Shown in pieces: positions 52,469-64,000 of a DNA stretch of 64,000 nucleotides. The notes under the pieces are model-generated. The model was not told the DNA's origin, made no database searches, and saw nothing but the letters and a program-made list of their open reading frames with translations. The DNA comes from Bedellia somnulentella (lineage: Eukaryota; Arthropoda; Insecta; Lepidoptera; Bedelliidae): positions 2,852,001 through 2,916,000 of the forward strand of contig OY755187.1 of the NCBI GenBank assembly GCA_963576735.1, read 5' to 3'. Each line of letters begins with the position of its first letter. Within the stretch, counting starts at the first letter, position 1. Both the position numbers and the translations under genes were made by a program.

Positions 52469-55389
52469 ATACTCACCATAAATTGTTCGTACATAAATAT
52501 TCAAATGAGACAGTATATCCATTAACATCTCGTGGTTAAACTTTGCAGACAAAAAATATGAAAACTTAGGTATGAAAATGTAAAGATGAGCCAAAATACC
52601 GGTAATTAGTACATAATTATAATGAAAAACATTTCAATGGAATTCGAAATAATTTGGTTTAAGCGATGTTTTTTGACAAATGAGTATATTTCTCACACTG
52701 ATTAATGTCATCAATACATTTTGTTTCTCCTATTCACTTTGAACAAAGTTTTAATAATGAGTGAGATATTTCTAAGATTATTCAAATTTTCATATAATTT
52801 CTATACTCACTCATTCTTTTATTAATGTTGAATGAGTCACTATTACATAAAAATCTATGATCGGAAGATTCAAGTAATTATCTATTTCTTAATTTGAGAT
52901 TTGGGCTTCGAATTTTATCGGGTTCCTGTTCATCGAAATTTGTCTTTTGCTTATGAATACGAAAATAAACTAAAACAAATAAATAACATGATTTAAGTAA
53001 TAAGATTTCTCCATATTATTAGAATGAATTATGTAATTTTATCACGCTCCGCCTATGTCTTAAGTCGCGCAACCTGACGACTCCTTTGTTTAGTAGTTTG
53101 TATTGAAGGAAGCCTTCAAATAGTTGAATAGAGTTCTACATGGATTAAAGGAGAATTATTGTTCCCTGTACTATTGTATAACGCAATATTGATGACTGGT
53201 TCGCTGGTTTACTAATGTTTCTTTGGAAATCAGAATGTAGTGTAGTGTATGATTTTAGTTGAAGAATCAAGACCAGTTTCATTTTTATTTTCATCATCTT
53301 TTTCATCATATTCAAAGTAGTAAGTTGGTATTAAAATGTATCCTCACGATACAAGTGTATAAGATCAGATTTTTTCTACATGTCGTTTTATTGTGTTCTG
53401 AGCTGTCGTTGTATATTCCCTTAGTAGTTTAATGAACAACAAAAAAACTGCAAATCGAAAAATAGAATAGTTCTCAAAATGATTTTCCCACAGTTGTCAC
53501 TAAATCACGTACTTGAAGCCTCAACTTAGAAACAGTAATATTTTGTTTGTAAACCAACATGATCGCACAGAAGATGGCGCTGACAATAGCTCAATTTGCG
53601 CGACTAACAAGTGTTGCTTTCTCTAACTTGATTACGCTTCGCGATCCAGTGTTGCCAGTCTCACTATACGGGATTGCATTGCTTACTAATTGTTTGGAAC
53701 AAACGTGCAAAATGTTACGCAATTCGCTTATGTTGGCTGCATCGTGTGAGATTTTGCAATTTAAAACTATGAAATTAGAAGGAATACAGTTTTCAGGTGG
53801 ATGCTCACCATTCTGTAGAAGTAGATTTTATTAGCAAACTTTACTTCCTAATGCTAATTGATGGTACTTCAGTAAATTTTGCCGCAAAATTCCTCATTCC
53901 AACATTCCTCAAAAATGAAGCAGACGAAATTGGACATGCATCTCAGTTACTTAGTTTATAATATACACAGCTATAAACTGTTTGGTTAAGCAATCACGAT
54001 TATCCACATTGAAATTCACCGCTTCAGTCGATAACAAAAACTTTACATCTGGCAACACAAACACAATCCCACGGCATTAATTCTACTATTAACCCTTTCA
54101 AGCAGTCACAATCACAATTTGCGGTTTATTTTGTCAACCGCCTCCTCTTAATGTGGTAAAATCTTGAACAAGTCGTTTCTGGTTTAATTTTGTAAGCGTT
54201 CAACAGGTTAAGCGTCTGCGGTGTTTTACTCGTTTACTTCTCATTTGGAATAATGATGCTTTATTTGAACTTAAATTGGGATAAACACAGTAATATGTAA
54301 AAAGAATGGTTATATAAAGAATCTCTCCATTTTGACTGACACAAGAAGTTTATCATAATTTTTAACTTAAAACAAGCTCTTAGTTTCGTACAAAGCAGAT
54401 GTAGAACAAAACTTTATGAAAATGAAAAACTTTGACTAAATTGTCATTGATCAACCATTCATGTGGATGCAATTTTGTGTCAAAGCAATTCATGTAAATA
54501 TTTTCTCTCTAGCCCTAATCTAGCCCTCTGATATATTAATTTGATAATTTTTAATCAAAGTATCTCAGCACAGGAATATAGATTAGGCCCAAAACCAGAT
54601 TCAAACGAGTACTGAACCATGTTAGACTAAAAACATCATACTACAATAAACTCAAAGTAAACTGCAATTTATTTGCTGGTCAAACAGCTCGTATAATCTT
54701 CTGCTGAATAAAACAACATTTACAAACATTCCAATTCCCAAGTCAATAATCTTTTCCAACTCTTTCCATTTCTTATTCCATCCTTTTATCCCCATCAATG
54801 ATATTTTATTGTTAAACAAAACATCATTTGGCCAGAGCGTGTCCCCAACAAAAATAATATGTGTCTAACATCTAAATTATTCACAAAGGTGTAGTGGCTT
54901 ACCCGGGGCGAGCCGTTGAATAAAATATGAACCATTCGATATTATTTTGAAGGCAAGTTTTGGCCACTTTACTTTGTGCAACGTTTTCCTATGTAAATGT
55001 ATGTTTTGTAATATATTGAATAGTTTTAACTTTAATCATAGGAAATTTAATATGTTTAGGATTCGAAATCTATTATATAGCAATAAAGACTTTCACTAAA
55101 CTGAATTCAGTGGTGTTTAAGTATCCCATATTATGATAGTAGTAGTTATAGCAGTAGTATCAATATTGTGATAGAAAATAACATCTTAGTTAATCTAGAC
55201 TGAAAAGCACTTTTTCCCATGTATCACTTTTTAAGAATGTTGAAACCTTTTTATAATTAAGGGCAAAGAATGACAATGAAATATTTTAAACTCATAGTTA
55301 TGAAATATATCATAACTACAAACCCAAATTCAAGACAGGAATAGCGAAACGTTTGGTATAATTAAGTTTGTAGTATCGTCTGCTCGAAG
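52469..55389. other. long unique stretch
   Basis: No repeat copies. A 91-codon plus frame at 53559-53834 lies in GC-richer DNA and contains AGATGGCGC (CTCF/YY1-like) near its start. No protein family is recognised. Most of the rest is AT-rich without features. Confidence 0.3.
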
Positions 55390-55513
55390 CATCTAGTGCA
55401 AACAATGATAGGGCAAGGCGTGACCCTTGGGGGATACCAGGCGTCTGTCTTCGATTTTGCACGGAGAAACTGCAGTAGCTACGAGTAAATGATAATAAAA
55501 TTTGGTATTGCAT
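55390..55513 (-). pseudogene. reverse transcriptase fragment of a LINE
   Basis: The minus strand encodes SFTRSYCSFSVQNRRQ, then TPGIPQGSRLALSLFAL. GIPQGS..L...LF matches the conserved GVPQGS.L.P.LF motif of non-LTR reverse transcriptases (motif at 55421-55438). The preceding residues fit the usual linker. No catalytic DD box is visible and flanking frames are closed, so this is a small decayed piece. Confidence 0.5.
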
Positions 55514-56198
55514 ATCGTTGTTGGTTTTTTAGAAAGTTTGCGTCTCAATTTTGACATTATTAAAGATGTAATGGATATGATTGAGGGAAATACAAAATGT
55601 TTAGTCAATGAAAACATTTCAGTTATATTGCTTGAAATAGTATATGACAAGAAATTCATTCAAAGTTATATTTCCAGCAAAAAAACATTATTTTAAGGTC
55701 AGGTTAAGTTATTCTTCTACGATTAGTGTGTACATTTTAATCGATGGACAAATCAAAAAAGTGAATCCCATATCACAAATCTGACGTACATTGTAACTTT
55801 TCTAAAAACCTGAAGGAAATTTATACCGCATCACCAAAATAGTAGATCACAGCTAAACTTAGCCACAGGGACCCAAAATGCCCCAAAGATTTGACAATAA
55901 TTTCTCGATTCCTCTATCAATGCCTCATGAATATCGCAACCGTTTGCAGCTAGTCCGCCTTACTGGATTTCAATTTAGATTATTGCTTTGTAGCTAACGG
56001 GGTGAGCTGAATCGTTGCCACAACCAAATAGGTTTCTGGAATTGTGTCCTACTATTCTGCTGTAATTATACTACTAAATGTTTTGTTATATTTTTTTTCT
56101 TGTCCATTTTTAAAAACAATTGCAGTGATAATACCTTTTTTAGTACTATTCAAGACATTATTGAAATGTTTACGAAAAACATCTACCTAAATTAGTAT
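55514..56198. other. AT-rich spacer
   Basis: Nothing recognised. Confidence 0.4.
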
Positions 56199-56209
56199 TG
56201 TTTTGTAAC

Positions 56210-56360
56210 ATACATACATATTCTCACGCCGTTAGTTCCCATTGGGGTAGGCAGAGACTATCGATCGCCACTTCGTACGATCCTGGCAAACCTCTCTGGC
56301 TTCGTTTACATCCATCAATCTTTTCATACATGCTCTTTTATTCTTCATACTGCGGACACC
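56210..56360 (-). mobile_element. LINE-C 3' end with exact target-site duplication
   Basis: Reverse LINE-C fragment from ATACATACATATTCTCACGC to CTTCATACTGCGGACACC. TGTTTTGTAAC flanks it exactly at 56199-56209 and 56361-56371 (11 bp). This is a textbook 5'-truncated LINE insertion of about 150 bp, and it shows that LINE-C ends are self-standing insertions. Confidence 0.93.
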
Positions 56361-59300
56361 TGTTTTGTAACTTAGTAAAAAATACTCAAAAAAGATTAAT
56401 CTTGTTGGTAGTCATGAATAATGACACTTTTTAAATGGCTAATATTAAAATGAAACAGTAGGCAAGATCATCTGATTTGATATTCATCTGGCAGATTTGT
56501 TAAATGTCTTTGATAAATCAAATCGGGGACGAGCTAATGTAATTGTACTATGTACATTGTACATTCATTGACCTTCTGAAATTAGCGCGGGGCTGGGCAC
56601 AAAGGGATTCAATGAAAGGGACTACCTTTCACTTGTTTTATTCCTCTTTCATCTCTCGATTCATAAGTACCTTAGGTTATTTTATGTGAAGCGTCAGGTT
56701 GGAATTTCACAATGATATATTTTGTGGATTGACTTGAAAGGCTATATAAAGCTTTTGGAGTTATAAATGAAGTGATAAATGTAGACATCAATCACCAGCT
56801 TCCTTATCTTTTCCATTAATTTCTAAAGTAATCGAGAATAGTTTTGGAAATTACATTCAAACTTTGAAAATCAAATACATGCTTATGTTATTACACATTC
56901 TAAGCAAATTCAGATGAACAAAAATACTGAATCTTTTAAACCTTATTTAATCGCCGTAATTCACAAAAAAGGAAATTCTTTCCGTTCCAGTGATTTTTTC
57001 GCCCTTTATTTATCTATGAGATTTTATAGATTCTTACATCGTCATTTGAATTTCGTATACTGTTAGAATGATACTATTTTAATGTGTAGCTCTTATTACC
57101 ATTTGCACCTTATTCACTCGCTGTAAAGTAAAACCTTTTGTATAAATGATCACGTGTCGTTGGACGTTTTATCTTTAAATTATAGGCTGGCTTTCATGCA
57201 ATACTGAAAATAATGTCTGGCTCTCAGAAATTTTATGTACTTGTAATTTTTCAATTTTTTGCACAGATAACTTAAATACTAATTTTTAGGTGTCATATTT
57301 AGCTTTGATATTTATTTTAATCAAACCATCACCATGAGCAAACTCTACGTTACTAAATATATCTTCATTAAGACAAGTGAATAAGAAACTGGAATGCAAA
57401 GTTTTTGCAAATATTTGATTACAATAAGAAGCATGAAAATCGGCAATCTTGTGTCAATAAACTTTCAAACCCAGCGTCTTCTTACCGTAGCTTATTACCA
57501 TTCCCCTTCAAATTTTGAGCAAACTGAGCATCCTTTGACAGTAACACAAACAATTGATCTAGATTATAAACAAAGAGTGAATCCCAAACATTACCATCAA
57601 AGTATCTCGACGCATAATGAACCATTCATACTAGCAAACACGCAACCGACCATATGCAATAATTTTATACTTAAACCTCACTATAACAAAAACGGCTTAC
57701 AAACCGATAACAATTCAGACAAAATTGCAACTAATATCCTTGCTGATAAAGTTGTAGATATATTTGCAATTTAGAATGATATAATGCGTAAAGTAGTTAA
57801 AGAATGAATGGAAACGATTTGACGACATCAAAGTGGTAGAGAACAGCGTTTTAAAACAAACACGGATCGGAAATATTCGGGGGTGATCATCATATCTTGT
57901 AAACAGGGGCTTTAGTTTGGAGCCCTTTGACGAGTCCAGATTAATTTGTTGTGTGTGCGGTTGTCTATGTGAACGGATTTATCATTAGTCAATTCTTGTT
58001 TGAATTTGCATTCAGTGTTATTTGTACCATGTTGTTCTTTGTACTGTATCATTGCAATACCGTTGAGTATGGTTTTATGTTAATTGTGCTTATGTCGGAC
58101 AATGTAGTATTTTATGTTTTGTTTTTTCTTATAAATTAGTTTTTGATAATACAGAATAATTATTTATAGATATATTAAACAGCTAGACTCAATATGTTTT
58201 ACATAATTAAAAATTTGAGTTATGTTGTACATTTTTCCATTTTATTCTTCATTTACCTTAAGAAGTGAAGTAGAAATCGGAAATATAGTGAATTAAAGCC
58301 ACTTATTTGTCATCACTTGTTACGATATCAATGTGAAACAGCAAAGTAGGAGTATTCCAAGATGTCTCTACAAAAGAAAACGTATCAACTACTTCTTTTA
58401 AAACATTATTAGCTAGGAAATCTCCAGTTATTATAAACTCTCTAAAAACTCTTTGTCCTTTTCTTTTCTCTATAAACAGAAAAAACTAATTTCAACCAAA
58501 CTTTTCCGGTTGTTATGATTCTCGTGATCCTTACCTAACTGTTCGCGAGACATCCTTAGCTTTTCTTTTTTGTTTTTGTTTTCTCGCTTTGCTAACATTT
58601 TTCAATGATCTTTTCGGTAAACTTGCAATCATTATCATGAATAAAATGCCACCTGCAAATCTACAAACACATTTTCAGCTAGACGAACTAAACTTGGCAC
58701 ATTATACAAACTAAAAAAAAAACTTTAGTAATATTTAATACTAATTAAAATGAAACCAATTTAAAACGAATTTGTCTGAACGAAAACTGAATTCCAAAAA
58801 CTGCGTCTATTCAAGCATAATTGTCACATCAGTATATAATAAAGAAGGATTAAGGCGGTACAAAGGGAAGATGGCAGACAGGGCGATTTACGAAACAAGA
58901 GGCTCTGATGAGTACTTCATTGTGTTGTCCTTAGGTCACTGCAGTAAATGAATAAGAGAAAATATTATTTAGACAACAATTTATTAGTGTTGATTTTGTG
59001 GAATAGAAGGCAGTTTATTTTTATTATTCAATAACTTGCTCAAGTCAAATAAAATAAAATATAAAAAAGTGTGTAAATTTGTCGCAAATTGAATCATAGT
59101 ATTTAATATCTTATTTTTACTATTATTGGTTTTCACAATAAGCAGCATCAAATTGATTGATGAAAATGTCTAAGAAAACATTATAAAGAAAAGAAAATCC
59201 AGTATCCTACGTTTTTATCTTTTCTCATTTACAACACTCACAAGTAGTTTATTTGTTAAAATGAAATCTTCTCAACCCATTTTCCTGAAACTAGAAATAT

Positions 59301-59650
59301 TTAGATCAGGCATTTTGGATTACTCTACATATAAAACCGTATACTCCACTAACAATAGAAACATGTTAACAAAACACTGAAAATATTAAATTTCCAAAAA
59401 TTTTCATTAGAATTTATACTCATATTTCTTCGTGAAATCATATTCAATTCAAAGACCTCTTAGGGCGAAACAAAATATGTCTGCATCGTAAACCGATTAG
59501 CTATTGAAGTAGTCTCCGGTGATTGCGGTATTGTCCTCGGCGATATTAACTGTATTGTTTGCAGCAAAATAATAATAATGTCGCCTCATTACCCTCCTAG
59601 GGAATTGAGGGCTCGAGCGATGAAGTATGGAAAGAAACTTTTCGGGTTTG

Positions 59651-59669
59651 TGACGTCACGGGAATTTTC
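59651..59669. promoter_or_regulatory. CRE and kappaB-like pair
   Basis: A perfect TGACGTCA at 59651-59658 is followed one base later by GGGAATTTTC (59660-59669), close to Rel/NF-kB sites. The pair lies in a GC-richer patch. Function is inferred from motif match only. Confidence 0.3.
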
Positions 59670-60815
59670 TCGATATCGAAGAGTCGTAAAAGTGCTGTGT
59701 TTACTGCCATTTTCTGTGTTTAATATAGTTGGTTGGATATATAGGGTTTCGTTTACAAATATTTAGTATTGTCAACGATTTTAAATATACATTTAAAATA
59801 TGAAAACTCAGATTTTTGGTTAATTTCATTACATAGAAAATTTATAAACATCGAAGTAATTATTTCAGTACTTTAAACGTCACAAAAAATAAACAGAACA
59901 GTACAATTGAAATACAGTTGGAGTTGAACAATTTGTCCCTTTACCACAGGTCATTTTGTATCTTTCTAGGTGTAATTTGATCTCAGTTTATTTATTCATT
60001 AAGTTAAAATAAATCTGCTGCTACATTATCGTGAAAACACCAAAGTCTCGCCTTGTCGCTCACCCGTCGGGTAATTCCCGCCCATTGTCAAACAACGAAT
60101 GTTCGCTTCACGACTAAGACGGATTGTACCTCCACACACCAACTTTTCTTGTAACACTGTAATTTTTCCCGATAATTTTCCCCTCTCTAATTTTCTTCCG
60201 CTCAATAGAAGCCAATTGTCGAGTGTTAGCGCCTGCCATGACGTTTTATTGAGCTGTCAAAAATGTGTGCTTCTTGGAAATTGCAATATGTTTTGTGTTA
60301 AAAGGTAATCTAATCGATTATTATTATTTCAAAAATGAAGAATCACTATTTCTGCAATGATTTGATGTAAGTAAATCATGGGGTTATCATAATAATAAAT
60401 ATCAATAAACATAGTAATTAAAGATGTATCGCACCCAATCAGCTAGTTTTAATACGACTGAAATAGGAAAATCAAACAATGTTACAATATATACAAAAAA
60501 CTCTCTTCCTTCTAATAATAGCCAAACAATAAAAGAAAATTAACTTACTTTACAATCACAGTTGTGCTTTCAACGAAAACAATTGCAATACTAAAACAAT
60601 CAACGCAACGAATTCGATTACTCAAGCGAATTCGATTCGGGATCGACAATGTGATAACGAAATTTCATTCACAACTCAATAGTTTGGCTGAAAACATTGT
60701 TAGCTAAGCTCTACTGCACAGAATTATAAACTTTATTTAATGCGTGATAAAGTTCAAAGTGAAATTACGCTTGGTATGTGTGAAACTATTAATTTCCTTT
60801 CCATTACCCGTACAA

Positions 60816-60861
60816 TGACGTCACGCGGTGCGCGCGAAACAATGCATGGAATTGGCGGGAA
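60816..60861. promoter_or_regulatory. CRE and E2F-like pair
   Basis: TGACGTCA (60816-60823), a CGCGGTGCGCGCG stretch and TTGGCGGGAA (60852-60861, E2F/DP type) occur within 46 bp, then CAAGATGG. This mix is common in proximal promoters of growth genes. No transcript is visible. Confidence 0.35.
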
Positions 60862-61159
60862 CAAGATGGGGTTCCAAATCGTTTACTCGAGTATTATAGA
60901 TGTTTCCTTGGGCATCCCTTTTCAACACCTTTAGAATGTTATTATTTATGCTTGTTAGAGCTGAAATTGTTTCATTTAAACCGTGATATATGATTTAGTA
61001 AACAAATTAACAGAAGATTTTTGATATGCTGATTTTATTGATTTGGATAAGACCTGCATATTAAAAAAAGTAACTAAAAGACAACTGCACTATATAAAAA
61101 ATACAACTTACATATTATGATATTTTTTAAATACTAAATACTATATATATTTTTTAAAA

Positions 61160-61401
61160 ACGGTGAGGGAAAACATCGTGAGGAAACCCACATGGCTGAG
61201 TTGTACTTAGTCATGTGACAGTGTATTCGTACAAAACGGCGATAGGCCTGCCCCCTATCACGTGAGTACACTGTCTAAGCAAAACGTGGGTACCTTCTCT
61301 GGAAACTAGATGGCGCTTGCCATGTGAGTTCAGGAGTATTGGTACCTCTGCCAACTCCTTCGGGGATAAACGGCGTGAAAGTTATGTTATGTTATGTTAG
61401 T
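61160..61401 (+). mobile_element. SINE-B, 5'-truncated, variant 3' domain
   Basis: Starts at ACGGTGAGGGAAAACATCG and is near consensus to GCAAAACGTGGGTACC. The usual GAACACCAGGTGACAAAGTC segment is replaced by CTGGAAACTAGATGGCGCTT and GCCATGTGAGTTC. The end is GGGGATAAACGGCGTG and a TTATG tail. Confidence 0.9.
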
Positions 61402-63406
61402 TAATTTAGAATTGATTTAACACTTTTCCTCAGCTGAGTTAAGCCAAAGCAAGGGTACAATCGCGATAATAAGATTGCCAAATTGATTTAGTTTTCTCAA
61501 TTGTTACATTAGTTACACAATTTCACCCTTCAATATCTGTATTAGTTGGACGTTGGCAAGCGTGGATTTGTGAAAAAGATATATATGTTTGTTTTTTTAC
61601 CAGTTGCAGATTATATTTTTATATCTGTTATTTCTTTATTTTGATTCTTACCAAAATTAAATCAATGTTTGGCCTCATAATCAATATATCAAATCGTTTT
61701 TGCTAAATAACGGATCCAAAGATTAGATCTCGAAATGTTTTCAATTTACAAATTATTGAGAAAAGTTACACTTAAGGCAATAATAAGTCAATATATAATC
61801 TAAAACTGGAAGTCAGTCGTCAATCACACCTAAGTAATATTAAAACGCAATACAGTAGCCAATCCCATCAAATATAATCCAGTAATACCATATCAAGAAA
61901 TGAGATTAATTGAAATGGCTGCAAAGTCGCCGTCACACATCTTAATTCATAACTGCTTGCAGATATCAACAAGGAAATCCGTTTTTGCTCTAATCAATGT
62001 ATGTCCAGAGTCCACTGGACTAATCGTCAACATTTCTAGTTTCCTTTCGATTATATATAGGAAATTGCTGCCTCCCGTCTTAGATATTCTAAGGCTTCGG
62101 CGCTACTACTGCGAAATCGAGCCTGCCGTAAAGGTTAAGCATTATACCTTGTTAAATACTTAACGAACTTTTTCTTATTGCATTGTTATCGTTAACTCAT
62201 TTTTGTTGGAAGGTATCTGCAAATTTTTGAACTTAAAAAGTTTTTTTTTTCTAGTTTTGATATTTAAATAAAAAGTCTACTGGTTAACCCAATATAATTG
62301 TGAAATATTTAAATTTCGTTTTGAAAACTAAAGTACTAATGGCAAAGAACAGATAGTTCATTCGAACTACTGTATTTGGCCACATATAAAATAATAATTA
62401 CAATCAAACAAATACAAAGAAGTGAAACTAAAACCACAAACATAATACGAAACAGCAATAGTATGAACAAGAAAAATGATATCTAATTTATAAAAAAGGA
62501 ACCAGTTAGTAGAAGCTTGGACCCCTTACTGGTTGACATATCGTAAACGATCGCACTCGCTATAAAACTATCTCTCACATTCGTACATCAATTTAGAACA
62601 ACGTTCTCTACATATTATTTATCTACGTTTATTAATATTAACAGGAAACCACTATGCATTACCTACACTCACTTTCTAAAACTTTTATTGGAATTTATAA
62701 GGCGACGTGGTTGTGTGAGAAAAGAGCTTATGATGTTTGAAGGCTGAGGATATTAAACCGCCATTCTCTACCAAGCTGATTCTTTGTCGTACAACAGAAT
62801 TTCTATGTTTATATTGGTCGTAATACTTCAAGTTTCTAAAAACTCCTAAAAATATGACATGATTATTAAAACTCAGCCCAGCCCAGCAATCGTTAATTTT
62901 TATGAGTAAATATAATAACTTTTTAAAGATCAATATAAAAACCTATCTTAGAACAGCGCCTCACATAAAATTTCCTAAAAGAATTCAATAAGTCAAAAAA
63001 CTGTTTAAAAATCAAGGCACAAAACAATAACAGTTCCACAGCACTCGACACAAGAAATAAAAATAACGAGATTTCTTATTGTAAATAAAAGTATAACAGA
63101 AATAATTTAATGCCGTACATTTTCTTCGCAGGCTTTTTCTAAAGGAAGTAAAATGTTTTTCAACGTTCATTAGATTACAGCTACTGAGTACATTTATTTT
63201 CTATTTTCCGTTTTTTTTCATTGTGCTGCCAGCTTTCTTTCTACTTGGATTGAATTTAAATAGGTTCTTGTTTGGAATCGTAAATTCTTGTATTTCTTCG
63301 GTATGAAGTGCAGTTTGCTTGGACATTTTGAAATGTCGTTATAGTTTAACTTGCTGGATTATTTGATTTAATTTATGACCTTTCATAAATTCTACAAAAA
63401 ACTCAA
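61402..63406. other. unique AT-rich stretch
   Basis: No repeat copies. An 87-codon plus frame at 61900-62163 has fairly balanced codon use (contains NVCPESTGLIVNISS) but no known motif or splice support. Confidence 0.3.
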
Positions 63407-63629
63407 CCATACGGCCATAAATCCCAAAAAGGGGTAACAGGAGCTTTAGAGTTAGAAACTCCGCAGCCACATTTGGAAGTTGATAGGGGACAAGATGGTA
63501 GAAATAAAGTATCGTTGGAGTCTTTAACCACATCACCCAAAAACCACTTAACCCATACCCTTAGCCGGATCTGACGACATCCGTGGGTAGAAAGGGGGTA
63601 ATGACAATTCTAAGCCGGCACTACACGGT
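63407..63629 (-). mobile_element. SINE-A, subfamily A2, tail lost
   Basis: Reverse A2 copy (ACGGCCATAAATCCCAAAAA; GACAAGATGGTAGAAATAAA; ACATCCGTGGGTAGAAAGG). The ATGT tail is missing. Confidence 0.88.
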
Positions 63630-63838
63630 ACTTAATATTCTTTGTCATCAATGACTAAAACTTAAACAATTCCCTTTTCCAATAAATATTTGTCGACGTT
63701 TCTCTAAAGAGGGTTGCGACAAGTTGCTTTATAAGCGTGTTCCCATAAAATTAGTTTAGGAACATTGACATTGGAACACTTCATTTTTTTGAGGTCTAGT
63801 TTAAGCGTTATGTTATCGTCACGATATCAGTGAACAAT

Positions 63839-64000
63839 AGCTGTGTAGTATCGGCTTAGAATAGCACTACCCCATTTCTTCCGGTGGGTGTACGTAAGAG
63901 GCGACTAACGGTATTGGGGCTTTTAAGGGATTTTTGGGCGATGCGGTTGGAGACCCATCACCAACAACCTTTATTTTTACCATCTTTTCCCCACTATCAT
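63839..64000 (+). mobile_element. SINE-A, subfamily A1, cut by window end
   Basis: Near-consensus 5' two thirds (GCTTAGAATAGCACTACCCC to TTTTCCCCACTATCAT). The 3' part lies beyond the window. Confidence 0.93.

Larger units (their letters stand above)
56372..61159. other. long unique stretch with scattered motif patches
   Basis: No repeat copies. A 126-codon plus frame at 57394-57774 is the longest here but has no recognisable motif, and its length is near what chance gives. GC-richer patches at 59575-59700, 60020-60240 and 60790-60900 hold regulatory-type motifs listed separately. Confidence 0.3.

Noticed and set aside
57394..57774. 126-codon plus frame as a gene
   Set aside because: One frame of about this length is expected by chance in 64 kb of such AT-rich DNA. 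No motif or clear splice context.
14742..64000. Many open frames containing residues such as GDAVGDPSPT, NVAEEFLALKLWLP or CSAGLECRYPFLPTG
   Set aside because: They are translations of SINE-A copies in various frames. The recurring peptides follow the repeat and not a gene.

Overview
The window looks like gene-poor nuclear DNA of a moth or butterfly. It is AT-rich throughout and packed with short interspersed repeats. Lepidopteran affinity is inferred from repeat signatures: a tRNA-headed SINE carrying the core ACATCGTGAGGAAACC, an RTE-type LINE end with a (GAT)n tail, and a CGCGGACGTAGTCGCGG element end. No complete protein-coding gene, rRNA, functional tRNA or CRISPR array can be supported. 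Nearly every longer open frame is a chance frame or a shadow of a repeat.

The working names used here are mine. SINE-A is a roughly 250-bp retroposon ending in GTGAGTATATGTATGTATG. It has about 60 copies or fragments on both strands. Four subfamilies are visible: A1 (5' CATTTCTTCCGGTGGGTG, 3' GGGATTTATAGCC), A2 (5' CTTTCTACCCACGGGTG, 3' TTTTTGGGATTTATGGCC), A3 (A2-like 5' half with A1-like 3' half) and A4 (AACACTACCCCATTTCTACC). SINE-B is a roughly 360-bp tRNA-derived SINE with A and B boxes, a central conserved core and a (TTATG)n tail. LINE-C is a set of 5'-truncated LINE 3' ends coding for a GRPRK...CQDR.xWRSIVSAYPNGN C-terminus. Its 3' end matches the SINE-A tail, so SINE-A probably uses the LINE-C reverse transcriptase. 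Several copies have clear target-site duplications.

Layout: 0-10 kb is mixed SINE-A, SINE-B and LINE-C. 10.7-12.1 kb is a nearly perfect 479-bp tandem array whose units each hold a 103-bp-arm palindrome with tRNA-like sequence. 13-20 kb is dense nested SINEs plus several fold-back structures. 20-33 kb is sparser and includes a CpG-rich, promoter-like island at 26.9-27.7 kb, a G-quadruplex motif at 25.3 kb and a triple TATCGATA cluster at 33.0 kb. 30-40 kb has two local tandem duplications that cut through SINEs and a SINE-A split by a MITE-like insert. 40-64 kb is mostly unique AT-rich DNA with decayed LINE pieces at 51.5 and 55.4 kb, a SINE-A-rich patch at 44.8-46.8 kb and a possible decayed coding region at 48.6-49.4 kb.

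Two plus-strand sites, at 8544/8545 and 40688/40689, have a pyrimidine tract and CAG directly followed by GTAAG, as in recursive splice sites of very long introns. With the lack of genes, this suggests that much of the window is one long intron of a plus-strand gene. That is inference and needs RNA evidence.
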